A DNA stretch of 64,000 bases from Isoperla grammatica (Eukaryota > Arthropoda > Insecta > Plecoptera > Perlodidae): the NCBI GenBank assembly GCA_945910005.1, contig OX246739.1, positions 35,474,608 through 35,538,607 of the forward strand, given 5' to 3'. Numbering within the stretch: the first letter of the stretch is position 1; every line of letters begins with the position of its first letter. The translations under genes and the position numbers were made by a program. Below, piece by piece: positions 37,081 to 49,988 of the stretch. Below the pieces are notes generated by a model, which made no database searches, had not been told where the DNA came from, and saw only the letters and a list, made by a program, of their open reading frames with translations.

Positions 37081-37277
37081 ACAATATAACACCGATACAA
37101 CAGCAACAAGAAGACACACTAATTCCCGTAATTCCTCAAGACGAACTTTATACTCCGCGTCACGTTGATTCATATCCTAGCGGTGCTACTACCTTTGAGA
37201 ATAAATCCACTTACATTGGGTAAAGAACTAACGCAACCCGCTTTTTGTCCAATACCTCGTACAGCTCAACGTATTCT

Positions 37278-37573
37278 TGTTGGTTAGTATAACTTCCCCG
37301 CGCATGCGCGATGACGACGTGTCATGTATATAAACCCATCAATGCGCGCAAGCTTGGCGAGCTTATACTAGCCGTCTAGCACATGTTGAGCGGTACGACG
37401 AGGTCGACAAACTACCGCTGGCGTTGGTTCTCTATCGTGGCTTTATACTCACTACTGCTTTTTGAGTGATTTTATACCATGATTAAATAACTAATACGCA
37501 AGCTATGCTGTACTGTACACACATGCAAGCTGGGAGTATCGCTATCCTACCATCGGTTATTAGTAGAACAACA
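37278..37573 (+). mobile_element. Candidate solo LTR with TATA promoter
   Basis: Starts TGTTGG and ends CAACA (short inverted TGTTG/CAACA ends). It contains an upstream GC-rich GCGCATGCGC, a GACGACGTGTCA block and TATATAAA at 37327. Flanking bases (ATTCT / TTCAG) are not a clean duplication and no internal retroviral-type coding follows, so a solo LTR is only one reading. An ordinary Pol II promoter is the alternative. Confidence 0.35.
37300..37334 (+). promoter_or_regulatory. Promoter-like cluster: NRF-1/Ewg-type palindrome plus TATA box
   Basis: GCGCATGCGC (37300-37309) matches the NRF-1/Erect wing consensus core, and TATATAAA lies at 37327-37334. A plus-strand start would be expected about 30 bp downstream. 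No open reading frame of note follows. Confidence 0.4.
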
Positions 37574-37744
37574 TTCAGTTTGTACTTTGTTCTCAGCTAA
37601 CAAGTCAGCGTCGAGGAAATTAGAGAAATGCGTATGAGCCCGAATAACTAATGTTTATATAGAATATTTTAATTTTTGTAAATGTTTTTACAAACTCTTT
37701 GTTGGTTTGTATTTGGTAGTTTACAACGTTATGTCGAACCAAAT

Positions 37745-37968
37745 AAATTTCACATTGCCGGGGTCGTCATAAGGGAAACCAAAAATATAAGGGGAGGTTG
37801 CATGATAGAGAAGGACGGCAAGACTGAAGAAAAAATTAGAAAGTAGGATGGAAAAAACTGATAAATCAAGATGAATAAAGGAATGACCATAGCGATTCGC
37901 GAACCCTCTTTGCAGGCACCGGTCACCACGAGGTGGGACCCACTTCAACCGGTACAACTCCATAACAA
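37745..37968 (-). repeat. Dispersed repeat, copy B
   Basis: Reverse-strand counterpart of 20885-21219. It overlaps an 80-codon minus-strand frame (37721-37963) that contains WVPPRGDRC followed by a hydrophobic stretch. The shared peptide argues that this frame may once have been coding in the parent element, but the copy is short and isolated. Confidence 0.5.
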
Positions 37969-38751
37969 ATGGTTTGGAACTTTATAGCTTTCTGAACTTC
38001 AATCAACGTTCAATTTAGTAGTTCATTCGCATGCGCCCGTATAACATAGGCAACTTTATGAGGAATTTATCCACGGCTTTTCATCAGAGAAGAAGTGGAA
38101 AGTGTCAGTCCGTTCCATTGCGGGGATTGTGAGAATGAGAGAGAGGTAGCTGGATCGCGGGGGGGTTGGGGGGGGGGGGCTGTGGGTATCTCAAACATGG
38201 GGTTGATCTGCCCTCAACATCAATTATTTCACTTTAACCTGTATTAAAATTTACAATAATCAAATGATAGTTACTAGAAACTTCCTTTCTATCATGTTTT
38301 ATTGCTTTTTGTTGTATAATTATATTGAATTATTTAGTTTTCATACAAGACAAAAAAACAAGAATCCCTGTGAGCTATTGAGCTACAGTTGACTGGAGAG
38401 CTCGCTACAATGTATGTGCGGTTAAAAAGAGAACGTAATGTAATTAAAAGCGTACATTGATAATACAAACGTAATAATTATGTAAAATCCAATTAATTAA
38501 ATCAAGCGAATGGTGTAATTAATTATTATGTATTTGTGTACCACTAGGAATAACATAACAAGTAATATGCAACGAAACATGTACGAGATTCATAAAGGGA
38601 GCCAGACTAATGATTTGATTAACATTCAGTATAACCAGAGATATTACTAATTGATGATGTTACATCAATAACAGTTGGCTATACAGGCGAATTAAATTTA
38701 ATATTATAGGTTCTAGATCAGATTAAATGAAAGTAATACATTCAAATTTAA

Positions 38752-38898
38752 GGTTGGAATTCATAGTCGGCCCCTACACCTAGGGGCACCCATTGTTGCT
38801 ATGGATTTGTTTTGTTTATGGGAAATAACATGCAAACAATGGTTACCTTGGTAACAATGGGCGCCCCTAGGTGTAGGGGCCAACTATGAATTCCAACC
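38752..38898. mobile_element. 147-bp palindromic MITE, copy 2
   Basis: Nearly identical to the copies at 15371 and 38904; one arm mismatch (CCAACTATG instead of CCGACTATG). TTAA lies on both sides (38748-38751 and 38899-38902). This would suit a piggyBac-type target, but the TAA flanks of copy 1 leave the class open. Confidence 0.88.
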
Positions 38899-38903
38899 TT
38901 AAA

Positions 38904-39050
38904 GGTTGGAATTCATAGTCGGCCCCTACACCTAGGGGCACCCATTGTTGCTATGGATTTGTTTTGTTTATGGGAAATAACATGCTAACAATTGTTACCT
39001 TGGTAACAATGGGCGCCCCTAGGTGTAGGGGCCGACTATGAATTCCAACC
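38904..39050. mobile_element. 147-bp palindromic MITE, copy 3 (tandem neighbour)
   Basis: In the same orientation, only five bases after copy 2. The right flank is TTAG. The pair is either a tandem duplication or an insertion of one copy beside the other. Confidence 0.88.
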
Positions 39051-39120
39051 TTAGACTTTAATGGCCATATAATTATATTATTGTACATCATGAAGGAAAC
39101 AAAATAAACTACTACAATAA

Positions 39121-39744
39121 TCATAAAGAAACAATCATTGAACAATTATTATAAAATAGTATTGTTACTAAACTAATTGTAACTACTAAAATTATTACTT
39201 CTACTAAAGAGAATATAGTGTAAAAAAAGTCTATGAAACTATTTTTTAAATTTATCATCGTACATTGGAACGTGCCATTTATGTTACGTATTTTATAAAA
39301 TAAGAATGAAAACAATTGGAACAATATTGCGTCTTGGCAATGCCTTCTGTAAACAGATACTACAATAGCAAGTGTCATGGCGCATTGTTGGCCGTATATG
39401 TAGGCCAGTATCACCAACACCCGACCCAGAACGCGGCAGTCCGCACTGATGGGCACAAGTTGTGGAAATAGTGGGCGAACTCGTAGTATGGGAAATGAAA
39501 TGAAGCGTTCGTGAGGATTGCTAAGGAATTTAATTTTGAACAATTCACATAAGGTTCTCAAAGATTGAAGCGAGTGCGATAGAGAGGGAGAATGATTGCA
39601 AGGGAGAGCGCAGACGGGAACAAAGTTAATTAAAGAGTGTCTGCCACGGCGAGAAGAGGGAAGCGAACAACCATGCAGCGATCTAGATGGTCGGGCTTTT
39701 AAGGGATGACTCGAAGCGGCGCCCACGAGGAAATGTATCTTCAT
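39121..39744 (-). other. Longest non-repeat open frame, 207 codons, unsupported as a gene
   Basis: The frame is open for 624 bases, long for sequence this AT-rich. The first 120 codons lie in a moderately GC-rich stretch (39400-39740) and are rich in Arg, Ser, Leu and Pro; the last 90 are hydrophobic, AT-driven sequence. No domain, signal peptide or family is recognised. Codon 1 lies in unremarkable sequence, and the 3' half abuts the region next to the MITE at 39050. A chance frame is the best explanation; a non-coding conserved element in the GC-richer half is possible. Confidence 0.2.
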
Positions 39745-42617
39745 TTTCTAATTATCACTCTTCAGTTCCACACTTGGGATCCTATATGAATACACTCGTT
39801 TGATATTGCTCTTCTACTAATGAACTATGCACAGGGGAAAATCGTATCCTAGACCTTTGTCACGAGGAAATATGAGGGACTTGCATTAAGGTTAATAACA
39901 TAATAACCGTACTGTACAATATTGTGTTGTGTTTCCGAGACTGCGACCTAACTTGATGAATTAATATTTATTATTGAATTCATATTTTGCATTTGAGAAC
40001 ACTTCCAGATATTGAAAAACTAATTGGATTTTGAGATAAGCCAAACAAAGATTTTAAAAACTTCAAATGCTGTAATTGATATGATACGATTGTCAGTTCA
40101 GATATTAAATGAATAAAGAAATAAAAGTCGTAAATATTCCAATACATTTGAAAGATTTTAAATGCATTGTTTATTTTATACAAAACCAAATCACGCGTAT
40201 GAATCACTATTTCAATATCTAAAGGCGTTCTCAAGATATCAATAAAATGCCGCCATTGCCGAATGTGGTGATATCACATTTATTCAACTCAATAATTCAA
40301 TTCACGGTTATAAGAAAGTACTCATCGTGTATGGTGCGTGTACACGTATCTAAAGAACATTGCTACACGAACATCGATCTTGTACGCAAGTCCGCAAGCG
40401 CATTTCCGCCCTTGATGGTCGTAGAAAGAATTCAGAAAACGTGGGAGTTTGCATAGTTTACATTGAAGGATATCGGATGCCGGGTTTTGCCATTCCTGCG
40501 TCACTCGCCGTGACTGGATCGTTCCTGATGTCCTCCTTCCCTCCTTATGGTGGGTCAACTAGAATAAATTAATTTAAATATGCTTCTAAAATAATCACGG
40601 AAATTTATAGTCTGATATTAAATCTAAACAAAATAGGGTTCAGTACGTTGTTTTTTTACTTTCGAAACCTATCGAATATAGCGCCAGATTAAAAAAGAGC
40701 AATACATTGTAGGATAGAGGAAGATATAAAAAGGCAACATTTTAAAACCTTATTTTTCAATATACATGTGATAGTCGCCACACTTTTCCTAATCCAAAGT
40801 AGGTACTACATGCTAACGCACACCCTGTAGTCGCTTGCGTCGAACACACGATCTGGCCGCTTTTGAAACATTACTTTCACTGTAGCACGTACAACCCAGA
40901 CCTTGTTTGAAGCGAAATCGATTAAAACATGACATTTCGCAGCCGGATTTTTACAACTGACGTTCAAATTGACGGCAGTACTTGTAATTTTATTTAACAC
41001 ATCGTGACATGACTTAATAACTTTTATTCCGAACAAATTTCGTTTCTATACTAGTTCCCCCACTCTTTAATCCAATCAACAGCCAACATTGACGTAGCAG
41101 AGAACTGAGGTCGCGCTCATGAAAACATAAATGAATTTCTCTCGTCGGAATATGCGCGAAAAAATCTTGTTCAAAAGCTCAAAATTTGGAGTTTAGTGGC
41201 CAGAGATTTAGTGTAATATTTCTACCTGACTGGCTTTCAGAATGATCACGCGAAATCTCTGCAACGCATTTCCATATTTAACATAGTCTATAACTAAAAT
41301 AATTTCTTTGGTCTGTTGGCTTACTTTTATTTATTTCTGCAATCTCCTAGTTTCGTTAGTCCTAGAGTGTGTGTTCATTTCTCAAACTTGAGGATACTTA
41401 ATTGTCATCATAGTTGAGGAATCAAGAACTAACCATAGAGAGATTTAAAATGTATGAAATTATATTCAAAGCATCATACATCATAGGAAAATTTTGACTC
41501 TGGGTTTTCAGAAATAAAGCAACTGTCAGAAAAGGGGTGTTTTACTAGTTTTATTTCCTTACCTCACTTTTAAATACATGGAAGTTTGCTAATTCTAATG
41601 CTATGGTATCGAGTATTTATTAAGTCTTTGCTGGTGTCAAGCATACGAGATTCTCATAACACTGTTTGCCTGTTCCATCGTGAAGCCATTTAACTTTAAT
41701 TCGGAACATGATAACGCCCCCTGGGTATAAGAGGAAGGGATACTGTCAGTTATGCTAGTTTATCTGTTCCACCACATAAATTATCTTTTCAACCATCCAC
41801 CAGTAAAATGTGTTTGTCTCATTGTAATTGTTTGCATACTTAAACTTTTAAATTCATTTACTTCGCCTCCTTTTATAACCTCATTGTCTACAAATTCATT
41901 TTGAAAGCTTATTTACAAGGAAAAGAAATAAAAATTCACGTTTTTTAAAAGAAAATAGAACGGGCCCAGAATCGAGTTATAAAAAGTTGTTCGTACAATT
42001 TTAGTGTGAAAGTCTTGTAATGAAAGAAATTCCTGGTTTACATAAATCCTTCTATTGCCAAGACGACCAAGTACAAAACGACATATTTATTTTTTGGTTA
42101 GTGAAGTAAATTATACGGCCAAACATGAAAAGTTTAAATTGTGTATCAAGTCAGTACGTATGCTTTGCCGAAGAAACCCCTGTTACACGATCCAGGGTAA
42201 TGGTTCGATCAAGGTCGTTGAGATAAATTTGTGTCTATTACCGGTACCAATACTCCCGGACTCGGTTAATAATACTCGTTTCTTGGAGAACGTCGTCATA
42301 TAGCTATAAACCAAAGCCATATCTCCACTTACTGAGTCGTTGAAAATTAAATGACAACAGTTTGGTAGAAAAAGTCAGTTTTTTAATGTACTACTAAGTA
42401 CTAACTCGCACTGTCGAATACTATTATAATATAAATAAACATATAAAGTCTATAAATATAGACTGATTTTCAAAGTTATGAATGCATACTGTAATATCAA
42501 ATTCCTCAATAGTAACCTTTACGGTTAAGGCTGTAAGCCCACCTATCTTGCGCATCCCTGAATTTCTGTCCGTTAAAATGCATTTAAAATAGACAAAAAG
42601 TAAAACCAAATAAAATA

Positions 42618-42730
42618 TATCATCCTCTAGAGAACTTTGAGCTTTTTCTTATGAATGTTTCTTTGCTTCAACAAATGTATCCATTTTTCAAAAGTCCATA
42701 TTTATGAGTAACTGTTGTAACATACCAACA
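42618..42730. mobile_element. Fragment of the GTCCACCTACC-type MITE family
   Basis: ATCATCCTCTAGAGA, TTATGAATGTTTCTTTGCTT and ACTGTTGTAAC match the interior of the 29108 copy in reverse orientation. The terminal inverted repeats are not visible here. Confidence 0.6.
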
Positions 42731-44057
42731 CACGACAGTCGAAGTAACCATCGAATTTGTTTATGGTTGACACGGAATTTTTATATTACATCCTTTACTT
42801 GACTATGTGCATCCGGGCATTTACAAGCAATGTTGATATATTCCACATTGTGTGATGACAGCACGCTAAATAACTCAGTTCCACTCACCTAGAAACATAA
42901 ACCTTAGTTCGCCTCCGCCTCCGAAACCGTCGCCTTCAATTTATCATAGTTTATATCCATTACGCCAGCTCGACCTACGCAACATATATTCCAATATATT
43001 TACTCCGTCTGTCTTGTTGTTTCCTTGTTATGAGCAAGAACAACGGTCAGAGTTCGAGTGACAAGGGTCATCAGGCCATTACGTTGAATTACTGCAGAAG
43101 TCAACGGGCTTGGTTGGCATCATACAACACAAACGTCGAACACACACACACAACGCAACAGCCTATCTGGTAGTTGGACACTAATGGAGCTATCACAACA
43201 ATAATTGCAATTCGAAGAACAATTTCTATTAATTACACGCAAGTCGAGTGTTTCGTATAAATTTACTACGTTACCCACCCAATACGTTTCAGACTCAAAC
43301 AATATATTATTAAAAATTAAAAAAAAGAGATACTATTCTTATTCAAAACAAATAAATAAATAAATATAACATATAGTTAAACTACGTTAGTACCAAAAAT
43401 ATTAATATTTTAAATAATAATTGCAATAAAAGGCTCACTGTAGACGTTGGATGTACAAAGTTCTGTTATTATTTTTATTATTATGTTTATGCTAATTATA
43501 TTATATTTTAGCCACAGAAAATTAAATATTTCGTACCTGTAAAACATATTTATTTCAAGAATCGTCTTCAACGTTATATCAAGTTACATCGTTCGAAACT
43601 TCGGCCATTTCAACTTATCCAATTTCACTTATAAACCCAGTGTAATGTCAACGGCCTGTGTAATGAATGGTGTATTGGAGTGTTTTTCTGGTCTCCCACA
43701 GAAATTCGATATACTTCGATACAGTCGCGCGGGGGGTGGGGGGACAACACATAGCGATGGTTACCCGCGAACCGCGAGCGGTAGAAAGGGTGGAGGGTGG
43801 GTAGGTACTTGTGGCAGTTCGTATTAAATTGTCACGTAGCCAAGTAAACAGGCGTTCCCCAGTCGAACCGTTACTGTACACTATTTGCACTCGGTGCCGC
43901 TGCATTCTAGCAAACAAACAGATATCGGGGAATATTGTGTATACTAACAATGTCTGGGAACAGATAGACAGTGTTCTGTTCAAATTGAAACGAAATGAGT
44001 ACAGACTGTTATAGTTGGGCGTCAATTTGGTGTGCAAATCACAAATTTGGAGGTATA

Positions 44058-44081
44058 GATGGATAGATAGATAGATAGATG
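44058..44081 (+). repeat. (GATA)n microsatellite
   Basis: Five GATA-type units including imperfect ends. Confidence 0.85.
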
Positions 44082-45318
44082 GGTGTTGAATTGAGTGAAC
44101 ATTTCGTGTTGACTGTATGTCAACACCCCTGTACTCTTGAGGAACCCTCGATATATGAATGTTAACCTCGCTTTAAAATGCTTACGAAGTTTCCTCCTGT
44201 TTTTCGTTTTCCGTTGTTCTTGTTAATTTAAATTTATTTTAAATTGTTGCAATAAACCGTTAACATTATCTTACAACGATATGTTTAGAAAATATAAAGT
44301 ACTGTATTGAATATGAGCTCATGTACCAATAACAACGTGGCCTAGCATTAGCTTGTTGCAGTAGCAAAACAAATAAGAAATGTGTACCCCGTTTAATATT
44401 ATCTCCTAATCTTATTGAAGTTTGGGGTTTAAAACGACGTAAAGTGGCGGTTTCCCGTTGTAGGTCCTCTCGACCGAATTAATAATGATTACAATTACGG
44501 TGTTCATTTAATTCGTTATTGCACACAAGCGCACTCATAAGCTTACTCGCTGTTACATTATGTGGGCGCGATAGCCCAACTCAGTATCGTTCTACGTGTA
44601 CAGGGAACAACATTCAATGGATCGATATTTTTATTTCCGCAATGCACAATCGAAAAGGCTCCTTTGTAACAAGACGGCTTCTATTACAATACAGCTCACG
44701 ATCCGGCCCCTTTACTTAGGTTAAGGTCAAATAAAAGTGAGCAATACACAAGGGGTTTTAATAACACACCCCGTGACATATTGTTCGGGGGTTCGCGGGT
44801 CGGATTTCAGCCACCAACTATCACGACTAGAGATTCTGTGTTAGAGTTTGCTCAGTCGTCAGGTGGATATGATATACTAGAACACTAAAATATTTACTAA
44901 AATAGCATATTATGCTGCATGACAAGCCTAGACTAGAATGCCAAATTACGATAGTTCTACAGTATACAAGCTTCGTCAACATAAGTAGTCTCATACCTCC
45001 CCATTTGTTTACGTTGTTTCAACGAAAATTACCAGATTACTGGGGAATTCTTTCATGCTTTCGTAACTTTAAGCTCTTTTACGCTTAGCAAAGTGCATTA
45101 AGTCTTACTATCTACGCACGCGGTGTTAGGAGTTTTCAAGTATCCCACCCAAGGTCGTAAATAAACCTCTAGGTTTAATAGATCTATTTTAAGTACATAT
45201 GGTTAGGAACTAGAGAAGTATAGACAATTAAGTTATTACTATGCTATTGGACTAGGATGTTTCGTAAGCATGAGTTACGAGGGGTTACTTTGGGGTTACT
45301 TCACTTCCGTGCGTCTAA

Positions 45319-45485
45319 AGGCCAGTTTCACCAAACTTAAATCCGGCGATTTTCGGTCAATCGGAGATCACAAATGGCGCCCGGTAGAAGACACCATGCA
45401 TTTTGTATGCAATGTTTGTTGAAACCATTGTAACCACTCCGAGATAAGTAAATCGGCCGATTAAAAAGTTGGGTGAATTCGGACC
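45319..45485. mobile_element. Harbinger-like MITE copy B, 167 bp
   Basis: Same family as 17738-17906. The left end reads AGGCCAGTTTCACCAAACTT, and the right end carries AAGTTGGGTGAATTCGG as its imperfect inverse. Flanks are TAA on the left and CAA on the right, a target duplication with one change. Confidence 0.75.
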
Positions 45486-46347
45486 CAACGAATATAAGGA
45501 AAACTTGGAAAATTAAACTCTTGGAGATTTCCATTGTTAAATCAACCTAGCGCACTTCAAAATCATATTAAAACTGACTAAAACCTATACTTAAATTTGT
45601 TGATGGGCATTAGAATAGAGTATAAGTAATTGCGGGAGAAAACCGGGAAACAAAGGTTATCACACAGTGTCAATGTTCCGTTTAATCTGATGTTGCTAAA
45701 GTATTGTAAATTGAGCTATGCAAAGTGATATTTATAATCAGTTGTGCTCATTACACGTTACTGACTATCACCATATTCTAGCCTCGAACCCGAAATGGGT
45801 CACTTCGTTTCTCTCCTCTGTGCTTTAGGCTACTTCTCCCGCCTCGTCGAACACAAAACCGAACTAGAGACAATTCATATTTCATTTGTCTTGTTTACGC
45901 TGCGGGATTCACGGACAATCATGTAGCTAATTGGCGCAACCTAGCGGACGGGGTCTTAACTTCGCGTGCCCAACTTTTACTAAACTAAACTAACTGAACG
46001 ATGTGTCGGTAAACTCCAACTTTTGTTCGTTTATAATATCAGATTTGATGAGCAGTACTTGAATGAGACGGTTGGTAGGATTAATAGGGAGATGTTTAAT
46101 GATGGGATCATTTTAGTTGGACATATTGTTTTGAGGCACGAACGACTGGTGAGGGATAAATATAGTCGCTCATGGGAAAGGTTATTTGTAGACCAAGATT
46201 AGAATAACAGGCCTTCAGCCGATAATCCAGGATTTGTCTCGACTAAATACAGGGCTTACTTTAAGCCGGAATGCACCAGAACACAGTTCCGGCCTCTTTT
46301 CTCAAAACGAAACTCGCGTTCCGGTATTATTTCATATTTAGTAACAC

Positions 46348-46391
46348 CACAGATAATTAATTACACTGCGTGGTGTAATTAATTAGCTGTG
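46348..46391. repeat. 19-bp-stem inverted repeat
   Basis: Arms 46348-46366 and 46373-46391 (CACAG-TAATTAATTACAC) pair at 18 of 19 positions around a 6-base loop. Possibly the core of a small MITE. Confidence 0.75.
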
Positions 46392-46892
46392 ATAGCTGGT
46401 AATACTATTTTCCTCGTGATTAAAATACTACTACCCTACTACTACAAGCACTTTATAAAGGTGAGCAGGGTCGGTGCCAAATTACAGACATGCGGTCTGG
46501 TTAGTTTTCAGTATGGATGTATTTTTGAAGTATTGAGACCAGTTTGTTGACCAATTTAAAACTGACGGAAGAGGGATAATGAAGAGAGAACTATCAACAT
46601 AATTAAAATCGTGATCATGAAAACAAGCATCGCAAAACTGGCGGTAAACATCTACCTTTATGGAAGCTTCTACTACTTTATTCTACTTTTACTTTTATTG
46701 TTAATTATCGAAGTAACGCCAATATGTTATTTAACTTTTTCATTATGGCTTAAGGAATACAATTATGTAGTCAACAAAAACTATAGGGAAACAGACAAAT
46801 CACACCTCTTAAATATTTATTTCGCGGATTCAACCCGTTGTAATCATAGCCCCAACGTAACTAGTCGTATACCGACCTCAGCTACTGATCTA

Positions 46893-47125
46893 CCGCCTCT
46901 TTCATTCACGCTGTTTCAACGCAAATCAACTATTTCCGGGCGTTCGTTCACACATTCGTAAATATAGTCAGCCACTGATAAGAGTGCACATAACCTCATT
47001 CGTCCCGCCCAGTGTGTGTTAGGAATCACTGTATCAAACCCAAGATCGTAAATTATCTGTAATAGTAATTGTAGAAGTAGAAAATTAAGTTGGTACTATT
47101 GGACTCCGACTTTTTCGTGAACATG
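46893..47125. repeat. Older dispersed repeat, copy B, uninterrupted
   Basis: Same family as 31080-31640. It reads straight through TAAATTATCTGTAATAGTA, where copy A carries the 275-bp insertion, so it shows the pre-insertion state. Confidence 0.7.
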
Positions 47126-49703
47126 ATACTAATTAGGTTGGGAACACGTTAAATAAATAAATAAATAAATTCACATTTAGAGTCTACCCACTCAGTAACT
47201 AAACTGATTTGCAGTGGGGGACTTTAATATAAAGTGACTAAACCAACCCTGTAGGCTTCGAACACCATCGACGAGTGAGCGATAACCAATCAAAGATCGT
47301 TAACACTTTTTTAATACCTTTTTACACTTTTTACAAGTTAGTCCAGCGTTGTCATATAACCCCAGTTGCACAGTGTTGACCATGTACAATACAGCACAAA
47401 ACACATGCTTAATCTCTCAACCAGGTCACAATCTTTTGGATTGATTTGCTAATGGGGTGACCGGGTAGAGCCCCCCCCCCCCCCCCCCACCACACGTACA
47501 GGGCCCGGCTTGGTGGCTGCAGATTGACTGGCAGTGTTGTGCTCCACCCACACAATGGCCATCCGATGGCGAACACAACAATACGTCTCTAAAGTAACAA
47601 GAGAACGCGCTAGCGTCGGCCAGTCGATTCATACCCTCGGCTAAACTCGGGCCGACGCTATCTGGTGACTAGATTTGAGTTGAGCAGATATTACACATTT
47701 CCAGCACGTTTGTAAACACCTTGGAGCCACGACTGTCGAATGTGAATGAAAGCAAATTTCAGTGAGTCGCCAGCTAATCCAGCTGAGAATTCCTTTTTTC
47801 TCGTATATTATGGATAGTGGACGAAACTAATGGCGATTTCCAATAGGCTGCACTTAGTGCGTACTGGTGCGTGTAGGGTATTGTTATGTATTGTTTTTAT
47901 AATTATTGTTAAAGGCGCACTCAGTGTAGTCCAGTGCAGCTATAGGAATATTATTCCATGCATGCATTTTCAAATATTTTTCTTTGATATTAAGTTACAC
48001 TTAGAATTATTGTATTCTATTCTTTATCTGACGGCATTTAATCACAGGAACAGCCAAAAAGTAGTGTGTGTCATGGCTGCGAGCTGCAAATCTATGGTTT
48101 ATTATTATAAGTCGTTGGAAATAACCATAGACAGTAAAACTCTTGAATTCTAAAAATTTCAAGAGTGTTTGTACAATCAAAACCGATTCTAGAAAGCAAA
48201 ATGATATTACTATATCAAATTATAACATTCAGAATTTTGTTTTAATATTGCTATCTTCCGAGGAAGGTCTTTGAGCTTGAGTCTTTGTAAAGCGAGAGTG
48301 TGTTCACAGAAACGGTTCACCAAATATTAGGTAAAGCTTGTTAGCTCCGATGAAACTTTTTGAACAAAGATATTAAACGTGTAACGGGAAATCTTACTAC
48401 GTAATATTCTGAATTATAAATTTTACTTTTCAACGTTACCCTACTATTATTACCATGCATTATACTATATATATCAAAACAAGAGTTGACACGTTTGATT
48501 TGGTCCGAGCCGATTTAACATAAGTTTACTTTGGTTGAACTCATGCATTAGTTATTTTTTTAAATAAACATAACTGTTATTAGTGAACCGTTATTAATTA
48601 TTACCCAAAAAGTGGCTATTACGCAAAGATAAATGAATGTAGTTCCTTCAAAACTATCAAATCTCTGGAATGTTCTGCATGAAACCTTGTACGACTTTCC
48701 AGTTGCGTGAGTCTACCCTCTTTTGTCTCCTGCGCTCACCACGGTCCTCACAATTAGTCATTCCATTCTGACATGCACACTGCACAGCTCTGAGTCTACA
48801 TTGTTTTTAGTGTTCTCAAGTGATTCTTCTTTCACACAAAATTTAATGAAATTATTATCCAATATGACATTTATACAAACATGAAAATATAGTTATTTGT
48901 TTTCGTACTTCAGAGATGATCTTATTATTGTCGAGTTCAGAATAAATAATCAACGCGCATTGTCATATCCCTGGTTCTAAATAAGTATTATTTTGTCTGG
49001 AAACTCATTCTATCATTAATATAGTCACTAAAATGAGGGAATATAAATTTAAAACTTTCAAATTAGCCTCCTTTATAACACAGAAACTCGCGCTGACAGT
49101 ATCATTAGAATAATGGCTTCAACCCCATTCAGAAACAAGTAACAACTAATATCTAGTTATAGGTGCATTGCCTCGTGAACTCAGCTATAATGCAATCAAC
49201 CCTTAATTAGCAACGACCTATACAAAGTGGACAGCAAATGTTTGAAGGGTGGCTTGATATACACAATTGACCGATGCACTGTTGCTTCAAATGATCAGCT
49301 AACAGGTACATCAGAAACAAATATGTTTTCCAAAGCTGGAACGTGAGCGCGTTTCAAGCTATAGCAGAAGCCAATATTGTACATCGCGAGTTTATCATAT
49401 CTGCCCTTGTTTCACCTGTCCACACGACATATACTCTATAATATCACAGTTAGTCTCTTGAGTGCCTAGACGAGGGTCAAGGTAGGCATGGCTACGTTCC
49501 AAAGACGTTGAAAACAACAAACACCACCCAGCACAAAGTCACCGGTCAAAATTTAGACACGCGTCTCGTTATAAAATACATTTGGAATTTAATTAAAGTC
49601 ACTAACAAAATATGTTCGTGCTATTTGATTCGTATACAAGTTAATCCCTTATGACTAAATCGACCAACTTAGAGACCAACAAATAGGAGGTAGAATATAG
49701 ATA

Positions 49704-49714
49704 GTTGCATGTAT
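49704..49714 (+). repeat. SINE target site duplication, left copy
   Basis: GTTGCATGTAT, identical to 49989-49999 at the other end of the SINE. Confidence 0.9.
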
Positions 49715-49988
49715 AATAATAATTTTTCGTAGGAATACCCGTTCTAGGGTGCACACCAGCTTTACCCGATGTGCCCCTCTTCAGGTGACTAACTAGGTTA
49801 TTAGGGTGTTTGGATAGTTAGGTAGGAATGTCCGAGGGCTGTTAGTAGGACTCAGTCTCAGCATTCGCCTTTACGACTGAGGAAACCCTCGGATAAAACC
49901 TTCAGTCAGGACTGCCGGTGGCCGGAATCGAACCGGCGACCTCCCGAATTAGAGTCTCGCGTCTTACCGCTGAGTCACCTCTATCGGT
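49715..49988 (-). mobile_element. Full-length tRNA-derived SINE with 11-bp target site duplication
   Basis: The element reads on the minus strand. Its head (about 49988-49910) has a tRNA-like 5' part: an A-box-like GTGACTCAGCGGTAAGACG and a B box GGTTCGATTCC with a perfect 5-bp T-arm (GCCGG/CCGGC). The anticodon arm is imperfect and the loop would read CTA, so it is tRNA-derived rather than a working tRNA gene. A 200-bp unrelated body follows and ends in an ATT-type tail. GTTGCATGTAT flanks both ends exactly (49704-49714 and 49989-49999), proving retroposition of the whole unit. RNA polymerase III should transcribe it from the internal boxes; mobility depends on a LINE partner in trans. Confidence 0.9.

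Larger units (their letters stand above)
36189..38751. other. No gene seen outside listed features
   Basis: CATGGTAAGTGGAC near 36473-36486 looks like one end of the GTCCACCTACC-type MITE family, but its partner end was not found. The 67-codon frame 36760-36963 lies in a GC-richer patch and is unrecognised. Confidence 0.45.
39745..45318. other. Gene-free AT-rich stretch
   Basis: Frames reach 129 codons (43648-44037, minus) in a region with G-rich low-complexity sequence at 43730-43805, and overlapping frames occur on both strands at 40247-40572. None has a recognisable domain. Confidence 0.5.
45486..49703. other. No gene seen outside listed repeats
   Basis: Frames at 46611-46961 (116 codons) and 47830-48153 (107 codons) are AT-driven and hydrophobic; the first runs into the dispersed repeat at 46893. 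AAATAAAT repeats at 47152-47171 and a C run at 47471-47488. Confidence 0.5.

Noticed and set aside
39121..39744. 207-codon minus-strand gene
   Set aside because: No recognisable domain, split composition and no splice or promoter support; listed only as an unsupported frame.
43645..44037. 129-codon minus frame and overlapping plus frames
   Set aside because: They run through G-rich low-complexity sequence and have no recognisable domains.
49910..49985. A working tRNA gene on the minus strand
   Set aside because: The anticodon stem is broken, the loop reads CTA, no acceptor partner closes, and the segment is the head of a SINE with its own target duplications.
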